64,000 nucleotides of DNA from Spirochaetae bacterium HGW-Spirochaetae-1 (lineage in GTDB: Bacteria; Spirochaetota; UBA4802; UBA5550): assembly GCA_002839375.1 (NCBI GenBank), contig PGXY01000008.1, positions 62,001-126,000 on the forward strand. Direction: 5' to 3'. This document shows, in pieces, positions 9,062-17,322 of this stretch (positions within the stretch are counted from its first letter, which is position 1; the number at the start of each line of letters is the position of its first letter). The notes under the pieces were generated by a model. The model saw only the letters and a program-made list of their open reading frames with translations, was not told the origin of the DNA and did no database searches. Made by a program: the position numbers and the translations under genes.

Positions 9062-9574
9062 ATGGAACAGATAATCAACGACGCATTGATTCCCATGATG
9101 AACGAAGGCATGCTCAGCATAGAGCGGATCCATGATCTTATCTATATAAAGGAACTCATTGATCGTGTATCCACAAGAAAATATATTGAATCGAGAACGG
9201 CCGAGGATCTCTTCAGAAAATACGGCGTTATGCCCAATATTATCACCTGGGGGGACTATTTCCAGACCGAAATGGCCTCGTCGCTCCTGGAGCTTGCCGA
9301 CGCCGATTTTAAACGCGCCGTTTCCACGGTAAAGTTCGATATCATTTCATGCCTGCAGATATTTTCCAACAAGGAATCGGATTTTTTCAACTGGGTCGAT
9401 ACATCATACTATGAAATAACGGCCGAAGGTCGTGAATATTTTGATGAAGATGAGGAAGAGATCATCCACCTTAAAATATTGAAAGATTATTTTGTGGACC
9501 TTGGCGTCATTGATAATTTCACCGAGGCTGAAATTCAGTGGTACGGCAGCTTCGATGAAGCAGTGGCCATGTAG
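9062..9574 (+). CDS. Hypothetical acidic protein
   Basis: The start at 9062 is chosen because AGGGAG lies 7 nt upstream; the longer frame from 8999 has no ribosome site. The 170-residue product is acidic, helix-rich and soluble, with a run of acidic residues near 128-137 (EYFDEDEEEI). No family is recognised. It follows the SUKH-like gene on the same strand and is followed by an intrinsic terminator. Confidence 0.6.
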   Translation: MEQIINDALIPMMNEGMLSIERIHDLIYIKELIDRVSTRKYIESRTAEDLFRKYGVMPNIITWGDYFQTEMASSLLELADADFKRAVSTVKFDIISCLQIFSNKESDFFNWVDTSYYEITAEGREYFDEDEEEIIHLKILKDYFVDLGVIDNFTEAEIQWYGSFDEAVAM

Positions 9575-9671
9575 CGGAATGCATAAGCGACGATAGAGCG
9601 ACAAGCCAGATTTGACATTTTCCAGACAGGCTATTCAGCACATAACAATATAATACCATACATTTCAAAGA

Positions 9672-9699
9672 AAAGGACTCCTGCGGGGGTCCTTTTTTT
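9672..9699 (+). terminator. Intrinsic terminator
   Basis: A 10-bp stem with one T-G pair (AAAGGACTCC / GGGGTCCTTT) and a 4-nt loop, followed by a run of seven T. It closes the SUKH-like/hypothetical unit. Confidence 0.85.
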
Positions 9700-9767
9700 A
9701 TAACCGGAAAGGGTTTCCGTGCCAGTGTTCACCGGTGCGGCATATAATGAGCTTTAGAAATAATTAC

Positions 9768-9796
9768 TTGTGTCGAAGCGAATCATGCGGTATACT
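9768..9796 (+). promoter_or_regulatory. Possible promoter of the diguanylate cyclase gene
   Basis: TTGTGT (9768-9773), a 17-bp spacer and TATACT (9791-9796). The -35 is weak and the -10 is good. The leader would be about ten bases, containing the AGGA ribosome site. Confidence 0.3.
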
Positions 9797-9813
9797 TTCA
9801 GCAGGATAGAAAA

Positions 9814-12465
9814 ATGGCAATGATCGATATGCTGCAAAGGGAACGGCAGGCCCGGGGACTGCGCTTTATAATTATCAATATACTTGTGGCCTTCATATAT
9901 GGCATGCTGGCGCTGGCAGGCATGTCATTCGTCATTTCCGGAACAGGAGCTTCTCCCGTATGGCCTGCCGCCGGTTTTGCCCTTGCCGCAGTCCTTCTCC
10001 TGGGTCATCGGTACTGGCCGGGGATATTCCTGGCAGCCGCTGCATTGTCTTTCATTGATTTTCTGATGAAAGGACAACTATTTTGTTCCGCTGCCCTTGT
10101 CGTTTCACTGGCTACGGGCATGGGAGCGGTTCTGGAGGCCCTGGCAGGGTTGTATCTCCTGCGGTATTTCCTGGGCAGGGGTAATCCCTTCGACACTGTC
10201 CGGGGCGCCAATATCTTTTTTGCTTCCTCCTTTATGATATCCCTGGTGAGCTGTACCATTGGGCTTGTAGCCCGCATGATGGGAGGAGCGGTATTGTCGG
10301 GTTACATGAATATCTGGTTCACCTGGTGGATGGGTGATGTAACGGGTATCCTTGTTGTTACACCTTATATTTTCAGCCTTACACAGCACCGGGAAATCAA
10401 GTGGACCGTTAAAGCTGTATTTGAGTATTTTGCCCTGACGTTTTTATTCATCGCGACCGGTTTTATTGTAATGGGAATTATTCATTCCCGGGTTGCGCAT
10501 CATGCACTCTTTTTCCTTCTCCTCCCGTTTCTCCTGTGGCATGTATTCCGTTTTTCGCAGCGGGAGGCATCACTGGCCGTTATAATCATTTCAGCCATGA
10601 GTATGTACAGTACCATTCATGGGATGGGGCCCTTTGTGTCCTTTTCGGTCAATACATCGCTGATAATGCTCCAGTCTTTTATCGGGGTCATGGCCTTTAT
10701 CGTCAATATGGTGAACGCCTACGCGGCGGAGCGCGATAGCTCCAATATTCAGCTCAATCAGATCAATGCGGCGCTGGACAGGATTATAACCGAAAGGACC
10801 GAGGAGCTGGAGCAGTCTGAAAAGAGGTTTCGTAATATATACAACCAGTCACCTCTGGGCATTATGATTTTTGACGTTAAGGGCGACCTTGTGGATTTGA
10901 ACCCGGCCAGTCTGGGGATTTTCGGTATCATGGAGATCGATGATGTGCTGGGGTTAAACCTTTTCCGGATCCGGGTCATTGATGCAAAACATAAACAGGA
11001 ACTCCTTGACGGCAAACCGGTGCATTTTACCACCTTCACGGACTTTGAGGAAATACGCGTCAGCGGACAGTATGAGCCGGCCCGTCAGGGACGGGCGTAT
11101 ATAGAAGCGGAGATATCACCCATTGAAAAACTTGGGTATCTCACTCAGGTGAAGGATATCACCGGCCAGGTTCTGGCTGAAACGGCATTGAAAGAAAATG
11201 AACAGCGTCTTCGGACCATTTTTGACAATGCGGGCATAGGCATCATGATCGTCAACGATAAGTTCCGGTGCCTCGATGCCAATAATCAATGGCTTTCCAT
11301 ATCGGGATACAGCCGGGATGAAATGATGGCACTGTCCATTCTGGATATAACCCACCCCGACGACCTGGTGATAAGCCGGGAACATCTGTATGCCCTCACC
11401 ACGGGAAACATTGACAGCTACAATATTGAGAAAAGGTATATCAAAAAAGATGGAAGCATCATGTGGGGAAACCTTTCCGTTACACCCATCATGGATTCCC
11501 GGGGCGGGGTGAGCACCATCATTGCCGTTATCGTCGATATTACGAGGCGGAAGAATATCCAGCTCCGTTTAAAGGAAAGCGAGGAATTTCTCCGCAGGGT
11601 CGTGGATACAACCCCCAATCTCATTTTCGTAAAAAACAGGAAGGGGGAATTCACCCTTGTCAATAAGGCCGTGGCCGATATATACAATATCGGCATTCAG
11701 GACATGGTGGGGAAAAAAGACACGGATTTTAACACGCACCCTTCCGAAGTGGACGGATATCTCAGGGACGACCTGGAAGTTATGGACTCCCTTAAAAATG
11801 TCTTTATTCCTGAAGAATCGATAACGGCGCCCGACGGCACCTTGCGGTGGCTCCAGACCATCAAAGTTCCCATTATTGACAGCGACGGAGTGGCACGGCA
11901 TATCCTGGGTGTCTCGGCCGATATTACCATGTTGAAAGAGGCTCAAAAAAAACTTATTGAGATGGCAACCCACGATTCCCTCACGGGTCTGCCCAACCGG
12001 CGCATGCTCAATGACAGGCTCAACGAGGTTATTGCCAGATCCAAAAGAAATGAAAGACTTATTGCCGTCCTTTTCATGGATCTCGACGGATTTAAGGAGG
12101 TTAATGATAATTTTGGCCATAATGCCGGTGATATGCTGCTGAAGCAGGTGTCGGAACGGCTCATGGAAACAGTCCGGGAGATAGACCTGGTTTCACGTAT
12201 GGGAGGCGATGAATTCACCATTATACTTGAAAGCGTGATCACGGTTCAGGACGTTATTGTCGTGGCTGACAGGATTATCGAGATAATACAGAAGCCCTTT
12301 GATATAGGGGGTACCGGCGCCCATGTCACTACCAGCGTTGGGATCAGCATTTTCCCCAATGATGGCCTTGATGCCGAGACACTGCTCAGGAAAGCTGATA
12401 ATGCCATGTATAAAGCAAAGAATTCGGGAAAAAATCACTATACTTTTTATGCTGATCTGCTATGA
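9814..12465 (+). CDS. MASE1-PAS-PAS-PAS-GGDEF diguanylate cyclase
   Basis: Membrane sensor of 883 residues that should make cyclic di-GMP from GTP. Residues ~15-310 form a MASE1 domain of about eight to ten helices with the typical SPVWPAAGFALA motif. Three PAS domains follow (about 335-450, 460-585, 590-705), then a GGDEF domain opening with DSLTGLPNRR. The signature GGDEF is intact at 797-801. An RxxD inhibitory site (REID, 788-791) lies five residues before it, so product feedback is expected. There is no EAL domain. AGGA lies 7 nt before the ATG. It is transcribed alone. Confidence 0.93.
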   Translation: MAMIDMLQRERQARGLRFIIINILVAFIYGMLALAGMSFVISGTGASPVWPAAGFALAAVLLLGHRYWPGIFLAAAALSFIDFLMKGQLFCSAALVVSLATGMGAVLEALAGLYLLRYFLGRGNPFDTVRGANIFFASSFMISLVSCTIGLVARMMGGAVLSGYMNIWFTWWMGDVTGILVVTPYIFSLTQHREIKWTVKAVFEYFALTFLFIATGFIVMGIIHSRVAHHALFFLLLPFLLWHVFRFSQREASLAVIIISAMSMYSTIHGMGPFVSFSVNTSLIMLQSFIGVMAFIVNMVNAYAAERDSSNIQLNQINAALDRIITERTEELEQSEKRFRNIYNQSPLGIMIFDVKGDLVDLNPASLGIFGIMEIDDVLGLNLFRIRVIDAKHKQELLDGKPVHFTTFTDFEEIRVSGQYEPARQGRAYIEAEISPIEKLGYLTQVKDITGQVLAETALKENEQRLRTIFDNAGIGIMIVNDKFRCLDANNQWLSISGYSRDEMMALSILDITHPDDLVISREHLYALTTGNIDSYNIEKRYIKKDGSIMWGNLSVTPIMDSRGGVSTIIAVIVDITRRKNIQLRLKESEEFLRRVVDTTPNLIFVKNRKGEFTLVNKAVADIYNIGIQDMVGKKDTDFNTHPSEVDGYLRDDLEVMDSLKNVFIPEESITAPDGTLRWLQTIKVPIIDSDGVARHILGVSADITMLKEAQKKLIEMATHDSLTGLPNRRMLNDRLNEVIARSKRNERLIAVLFMDLDGFKEVNDNFGHNAGDMLLKQVSERLMETVREIDLVSRMGGDEFTIILESVITVQDVIVVADRIIEIIQKPFDIGGTGAHVTTSVGISIFPNDGLDAETLLRKADNAMYKAKNSGKNHYTFYADLL

Positions 12466-12539
12466 TGTTCCATCGCTTTTGCCGGTTCGTGTGAGAAAAC
12501 AAGTGAAATTTTTTTTAAGTATAATATTTGTTTTTTTTC

Positions 12540-12568
12540 TTGACATTTATAGTTACGGGTTGTACCAG
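12540..12568 (+). promoter_or_regulatory. Probable promoter of the main catabolic operon
   Basis: TTGACA at 12540-12545 inside TTTTCTTGACA, with a weak -10 (TACCAG, 17-bp spacer). The same TTTTCTTGAC block precedes the palindromic operator at 27.58 kb and 37.67 kb, which supports a real promoter despite the poor -10. Confidence 0.45.
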
Positions 12569-12572
12569 TTAA

Positions 12573-12708
12573 TTGGACGTTCAACCAAAATATTGACTGT
12601 CTGTTCAGTCGGGAAAAATGGAATAGTGGTAGAAAAAATTAGCATACAATGGATAGAATTATTTGAATATTCATATTTTTTTTTACTAATATTGATTGGA
12701 CGTCCAAT
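12573..12708. promoter_or_regulatory. Operator cluster TTGGACGTYCAA
   Basis: TTGGACGTTCAA at 12573-12584 and the perfect 14-bp palindrome ATTGGACGTCCAAT at 12695-12708. Between them lies TGTTCAGTC (12602-12610), a 9-mer shared with the operator upstream of the TetR gene at 27687. The 282-bp gap here is AT-rich and otherwise empty. The sites sit downstream of the likely -35/-10, as expected for repression. Confidence 0.6.
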
Positions 12709-12747
12709 TAAATCAATCGTTCTTTTACAACAAATGCGGGAGGCGCA

Positions 12748-13296
12748 ATGATTTTAAAGGGGTGCCTTCATACGCATACAACATTTTCGGACGGCAAGCT
12801 GACACCACAACAGGTAGCAGATGCCTATGAAAGACTGGGATATGATTTTCTGGCCATAACCGATCATGATTATCTATTGAAGGAGAATTATCGTCAGAAT
12901 CTGGAGAAGGTGAGGACGAATATGCTCCTTTTGCACGGTATTGAACTGACCGTTTTTGTAAAGGGGTATATTCATGTGAATCGCATAAGCGGCGATAAGG
13001 AAGAACTTCATATTTTTAATCATATTGGTGAATATGATCTTTCCATCGATCAGGTGAGGGACAGACTGAATGAGCTGGAAAAGAGATATCCCATAGACGC
13101 CGTTGAAATCACTTCCAAGGGGTTCAGGGAAGCGGACTTTGATGAGATTGATTGGGGGCATCCCAGGATCGCATCGGACGACTCTCATGACCTGGTAAAT
13201 ATCGGAAGAGCGTGGATAGAGATGGATACCGCCAAGGACAGGGATTCTATTATCCGGGCGGTTAAAAACGGTGATTTCTGGAATTGTTACATATGA
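12748..13296 (+). CDS. PHP-domain metal-dependent phosphoesterase
   Basis: Protein of 182 residues with the PHP motifs CLHTHTTFSDG near the N-terminus, ITDHDY at about 38-43, a Glu in HGIELT, and a C-terminal ASDDSHD. This is the minimal single-domain form, shorter than the YciV group. The substrate is unknown. GGGAGG lies 4-5 nt before the ATG. It is the first gene after the operator cluster and 111 bp ahead of the thiolase-like gene, so it probably heads the catabolic operon. Why a phosphoesterase is here is unclear; removal of a phosphate-containing by-product is one guess. Confidence 0.75.
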   Translation: MILKGCLHTHTTFSDGKLTPQQVADAYERLGYDFLAITDHDYLLKENYRQNLEKVRTNMLLLHGIELTVFVKGYIHVNRISGDKEELHIFNHIGEYDLSIDQVRDRLNELEKRYPIDAVEITSKGFREADFDEIDWGHPRIASDDSHDLVNIGRAWIEMDTAKDRDSIIRAVKNGDFWNCYI

Positions 13297-13407
13297 ATTT
13301 ACGCGTAATTTCAGTGAGGGGAGTTTCGAGGCCGGAGATTCCCTGTGAAGTAAGGAATTGGAAATAGTCTTTTCTTTTATTCTAGTTTAAAAGGAGGAAT
13401 AGAAACT

Positions 13408-14553
13408 ATGGGTAATCGCGTAGCATTGTGCGCAGTTGCACAGATAAAGAATGAGGGTGATGCCTGGCATGCTCGATTTCAAAACATGCTGCATGAATGT
13501 TTTGAGTCTATTATAAGCCAGACAAAGGTTACCTTTGATATGGAAAAGGGGATACGGAACGTTATCACCTGTTCGGACGATGTTTTCGACGCCCGTACCA
13601 TTTCAGATAACGGTGTGACCGATGTTGTCGGTGCACAGTTCAGGGGTGAGGAAAAAATGGCCCAGGAAAGTATAAACGGCCTGGGATATGCCATGTCCTG
13701 CATTCTTTCCGGACATGATGATATCATCCTTTTCATGGGGCATGCCAAGGAATCGCAGACGGAAAGCAGGAATATGGTCACCAATCTGACCTTTGATCCC
13801 TTTTACTGCAGGCCCCTGGGTATGGATCACGTGAATGTGAACGCCATGCAGGCCCGATCATATATGGCGAAGGCCGGCGTGAGTGAGGAACATCTGGCAA
13901 AAGTTGTTGTCAGGTCAAGGAAAAACGCGGCGAAAAATCCTTATGCCCGCGAGAATAAAATGATAGATGAGAAGGATGTCATGAATTCGCCGCTTTTGGC
14001 CGATCCCATCCGGGAGCTTCATTACTATCCCGTTACGGACTGGGCATATGGCATGCTCCTTTGCAGTGAGGCACGGGCTAAGGAATTCACCGATAATCCC
14101 GTGTGGCTGACCGGATACGGCAGTTGCATGGACAGCTATTTTCTGGGAGACAAGGATATTACATCCAATTTTTCACTGAAAAACGCCTCGTCCAGGGCAT
14201 ACAAGATGGCTGGTATAAAGGATCCCAAGAGTGAAATCAATCTTTTCGAGCTCTGTGATCATTCAGCTTATCAGCTTCCCATGTGGGCTGAAGGCATCGG
14301 AATTGCCGATGAAGGGAAAGGTGGAAAATGGATAGAGGATGGCGGCATGGACAAGTATAATGTAAACCTGTCCGGCGGCATGCTCAATGGAAATCCCCTG
14401 CTCCTGGGCGGCGCCGCACGCGCCATAGATTGTTTTTTACAGCTGCGTGGAGAAGCCGGAGATCGTCAGGTCAAGGGCGTGAAGAAGGCTTTGGCGCAGG
14501 CGTCATATGGTCCAGCCGGTCAGCACCAGGCAGTGGTAATAATGGAGAAATAG
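13408..14553 (+). CDS. Thiolase-like protein A1 (SCP-x/Ltp2 type, no catalytic Cys)
   Basis: Thiolase-superfamily protein of 381 residues, the same length as its paralogue at 23817. The N-terminal half aligns with SCP-x/Ltp2-type thiolases, but at the nucleophile loop it reads AQESINGLGYAMS with no Cys, and the usual C-terminal GHP is NGNP (LSGGMLNGNPLLLGG), so the His is also gone. It cannot be an ordinary thiolase. Known Cys-less relatives (Ltp2 with ChsH2-DUF35) are retro-aldolases of steroid side chains; other such proteins are structural subunits. AAGGAGG lies 10 nt upstream. A 12-bp gap separates it from the next thiolase-like gene. Confidence 0.8.
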   Translation: MGNRVALCAVAQIKNEGDAWHARFQNMLHECFESIISQTKVTFDMEKGIRNVITCSDDVFDARTISDNGVTDVVGAQFRGEEKMAQESINGLGYAMSCILSGHDDIILFMGHAKESQTESRNMVTNLTFDPFYCRPLGMDHVNVNAMQARSYMAKAGVSEEHLAKVVVRSRKNAAKNPYARENKMIDEKDVMNSPLLADPIRELHYYPVTDWAYGMLLCSEARAKEFTDNPVWLTGYGSCMDSYFLGDKDITSNFSLKNASSRAYKMAGIKDPKSEINLFELCDHSAYQLPMWAEGIGIADEGKGGKWIEDGGMDKYNVNLSGGMLNGNPLLLGGAARAIDCFLQLRGEAGDRQVKGVKKALAQASYGPAGQHQAVVIMEK

Positions 14554-14565
14554 GGAGGTTGAACC

Positions 14566-15762
14566 ATGGCACATAAAAAAAATAGAAATGTCGGTATCAT
14601 TGGAATAGGCCAGACAAAATATTCCAGTCACCGCGAGGACGTTAATCAGCCTGAACTGGTTCACGAGGCGGTTAGGGCCGCCCTGGATGATGCCGGGCTG
14701 ACTATGAATGATATAGACTGTATCGTACACGGGAATATGGAGCTTTTTGAAATGGTCCATCAGCCCGATTGTTGGCATACACTTGGTTCGGGAGCACTGG
14801 GAAAAGATTCCATCAGGATAACCACGGGAGGGACCGTCGGAGCCACAACGGCTTGCGCGGCCGATAATCTCGTTGCTTCCGGTATGTATGACGTGGTAAT
14901 GGCAATCGGCTTTGAAAAACTGCAGGAAGGCCATACCACGGGCGGTATCACCAATATGGCTGATCCCCTCTGGTTCAGGAACCTGCAGACCGGTGCACTT
15001 ACGGGCTCCAAGGCCTATGATCTTATAAGGGAGTTCGGCGAAGAACGGGCAAAAAACGTGTCACTCATGTATCGTGTTATCATGGATAAGCACGCCACAA
15101 AGAATCCCCTGGCTCACCGGGCTTTCGGGCTGGAATTTGAACAGATTCCCGATCTTATCAACACATCGCCGAAACTGGTTGGTGATCTGAAGCTTATTGA
15201 AATGTGTTCCCAGTCTGATGGGGCCTGCGTGGTTATTTTTGCCTGTGAAAAGAAGGCGAAAGAGCTGTCAAAGAAACCTGTCTGGGTCCGCGACCATATA
15301 ACGGTTCACCGAGAGGAGACATTCGTAATTTTCGGTTATGATAAAAAATATCCCTTTCCGCAGACACACCGCTTCGCGGCGAAACATTTGTACGCAAGGA
15401 ATGAGATAAAGAAACCGTTGGAATATTTTGATGTATTCGAGATGTATGATCCGGCCTCGTGGTGGGCAGTAGACTGGATACGGGACTTTTTCCAGCTTGA
15501 AGGGGATGAACATCTCAAACTGGTGGAAAATAAGGAGATTATGATCGGCGGGAAGATGCCTATGAATCCTTCCGGCGGTGTTATTGCTTCGAATCCCATC
15601 GGTGCCACGGCTCTGGTTCGTGTGGCGGAGGCAGCGCTGCAGGTTCGCGGTGACGCCGGTGATCATCAGATACCCACTGAAGTAAATCACGCGCTCGCAT
15701 CCGGTTTCGGTGGAACCATGTGGACGGTGCTCATGATGCTTGAAAAGGAACTCAACTGGTAA
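14566..15762 (+). CDS. Thiolase-like protein B1 (no catalytic Cys)
   Basis: Thiolase-superfamily protein of 398 residues, opening with GIIGIGQTKYSS as in lipid-transfer thiolases. The nucleophile loop reads TTGGTVGATTACA, with Thr/Gly where the Cys should be, and the C-terminal motif is NPSGGVIASNPIGATAL, with Asn in place of the catalytic His of GHP. It is clearly closer to the protein at 24974 (shared SHRxDVN, NMExFE and DCW segments) than to its neighbour A1. It probably pairs with A1 and with a DUF35 partner. Gaps on either side are only 10-12 bp. Confidence 0.82.
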   Translation: MAHKKNRNVGIIGIGQTKYSSHREDVNQPELVHEAVRAALDDAGLTMNDIDCIVHGNMELFEMVHQPDCWHTLGSGALGKDSIRITTGGTVGATTACAADNLVASGMYDVVMAIGFEKLQEGHTTGGITNMADPLWFRNLQTGALTGSKAYDLIREFGEERAKNVSLMYRVIMDKHATKNPLAHRAFGLEFEQIPDLINTSPKLVGDLKLIEMCSQSDGACVVIFACEKKAKELSKKPVWVRDHITVHREETFVIFGYDKKYPFPQTHRFAAKHLYARNEIKKPLEYFDVFEMYDPASWWAVDWIRDFFQLEGDEHLKLVENKEIMIGGKMPMNPSGGVIASNPIGATALVRVAEAALQVRGDAGDHQIPTEVNHALASGFGGTMWTVLMMLEKELNW

Positions 15763-15772
15763 GGGGGAAATT

Positions 15773-17311
15773 ATGGCTGAATACTGGGGAGTAAAGGTAG
15801 AAGATATATTCAACACCATGCAGGAGCGTTTTCGTGTTGAAGGTGCCAAGGGAGTCGATGCCATGTTCGGTTACGACATCGCAGGCGCCGGAAAATGGAA
15901 GCTCACGGTGAAGAATGATACAATGAAGATTGAAAAGACTGACGATCTGGCCGGCTGTGCATCAACAATGATAGCCGATTCGGAAACATTCGTCGGTGTC
16001 AACATAGGCAAGGTTGATGGAACAAACGCCTTCATGTCGGGTAAAGTCAAGGTCGACGGCGACCTGGGCGCTTTCGGAAAAACATCCAAGATGTTTAAAA
16101 AGTATGTTCCGGCCAAAAAGGAAATGACTACGGCCGATTACATTCAGGATATGTTCTCCACGCTGGTAGAGCGTTTTCAGCCGAAAGCCGCTGCCGGGCT
16201 CGATGCGACCATCACCTATAATATCGGTGGTGAAGGCGGTGGAATCTGGACCGCCTACATCAAAGACGGAAAATGCGAACTGAAAACGGGAAAACCCGAC
16301 AAACCGACCACGGCACTTAATATTAATGAGGCAAAGGACTGGGTCGATGTCATGCTGGGCAAAAGTGATCCTTTTTCTCTGCTTTCTGCGGGGAAAGCTT
16401 CTATCGAAGGTGAGACTGGACTTGCACTGAAGCTCGGAGAGATTTTCGCCAAGTACGTTGCTCCCGTGCAGGAATTTAGTGTTCGCGATTACATTCTCGA
16501 TATGTTCAGCACGCTGGTGCAGCGTTTTCAGCCTGCAGCTGCTGCCGATCTCGATGTCACTATCACCTATGATATAGGTGGAAAGGACGGCGGCGTCTGG
16601 ACTGCCACGATCAAGGGCGGGAAGTGTACGCTCAAGGAAGGCCAGCCCGACAAACCAACGACCAAGCTGTGTATCAACGAAGCAAAGGACTGGGTTGATG
16701 TCATGCTGGGTAAGAGTGATCCCTTCTCATTGCTTTCGGCTGGAAAAGCTTCCATCGAGGGAGAGACGGGGCTTGCACTTAAACTGGGAGAAATATTTTC
16801 GAAATATATTCCACCCACGGGCGGCGGGACTCCGGAGCAGGAACTTCTGGTTCTTAAGAAAACCATTTCCGTAAATATGAGATATGCAACGGGCCCGGTT
16901 ATGGGCAAATTCCTCCACATGATGAAGGAAAAGAAAATCTATACGAATAAATGCCCGAAGTGCGGCAGGGTTCACCTTCCCGCCAGGGAAGTATGCGCCG
17001 AGTGCCGCATCCCGGCAACGGAATGGCTTGAAGTGGGACCCAAGGGACAGGTCAGGTACATGGAATATGTATACTATGCCAGTCCGGACCCGCTGACCGG
17101 TGAAACAAGGGAGACGCCTTACGGTATGCTCAATATCCTCCTCGATGGCTGTGTCGGTAATGATACTTTCGCTCATTATATCCGTCGGGATCAGATTGAC
17201 CGGATTAAGAATGGCAGTAACGACGTATCGGGCACCCGCGTAAGGCCGGTCTGGAGTGACAAGCCTACGGGCAGTGTTTTTGATATCAAGTATTTCGAGA
17301 TAGACGAATAA
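15773..17311 (+). CDS. Triple SCP2 sterol-carrier domain fused to a DUF35 Zn-ribbon/OB domain
   Basis: The ATG at 15773 follows AAGGGGG closely and is preferred to the frame opening at 15740. The 512-residue product has three SCP2 lipid-binding domains (about 1-115, 116-232, 233-350) and a C-terminal DUF35 domain (about 365-512) with an intact Cys4 ribbon (KCPKCG ... VCAEC) and OB fold. Domains 2 and 3 are nearly identical. DUF35 proteins bind thiolase-like partners and hand over acyl-CoA. The fusion thus puts lipid carriers onto the partner of A1/B1. I know of SCP2 fused to thiolase (SCP-x), but not of this arrangement. Confidence 0.88.
   Translation: MAEYWGVKVEDIFNTMQERFRVEGAKGVDAMFGYDIAGAGKWKLTVKNDTMKIEKTDDLAGCASTMIADSETFVGVNIGKVDGTNAFMSGKVKVDGDLGAFGKTSKMFKKYVPAKKEMTTADYIQDMFSTLVERFQPKAAAGLDATITYNIGGEGGGIWTAYIKDGKCELKTGKPDKPTTALNINEAKDWVDVMLGKSDPFSLLSAGKASIEGETGLALKLGEIFAKYVAPVQEFSVRDYILDMFSTLVQRFQPAAAADLDVTITYDIGGKDGGVWTATIKGGKCTLKEGQPDKPTTKLCINEAKDWVDVMLGKSDPFSLLSAGKASIEGETGLALKLGEIFSKYIPPTGGGTPEQELLVLKKTISVNMRYATGPVMGKFLHMMKEKKIYTNKCPKCGRVHLPAREVCAECRIPATEWLEVGPKGQVRYMEYVYYASPDPLTGETRETPYGMLNILLDGCVGNDTFAHYIRRDQIDRIKNGSNDVSGTRVRPVWSDKPTGSVFDIKYFEIDE
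16130..16831 (+). repeat. Tandem in-frame duplication of an SCP2 domain
   Basis: Two 351-bp units (117 codons, about 16130-16480 and 16481-16831) encode nearly the same domain. The segment INEAKDWVDVMLGKSDPF and the 28 residues after it are identical in both before the units diverge, while third-codon positions differ in places. This shows a fairly recent duplication or continuing gene conversion. Confidence 0.85.
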
Positions 17312-17322
17312 GGAGGGGAACG

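Noticed and set aside
11569-12120. Antisense 183-residue frame in the GGDEF gene
   Set aside because: Opposite strand of conserved PAS/GGDEF coding sequence with no domain of its own.
12323-12751. Plus-strand 142-residue frame running from the cyclase end to the PHP gene
   Set aside because: Starts out of frame inside GGDEF and crosses the promoter/operator region; composition is AT-rich and no family fits.
13297-13407. Possible second operator or terminator between the PHP and A1 genes
   Set aside because: Only a weak GGGGA/TTCCC pairing and no palindrome like the other sites; the strong ribosome site suggests simple operon continuation.
15268-15864. Antisense 198-residue frame over thiolase-like B1
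   Set aside because: Shadow of a conserved gene; no ribosome site or family.
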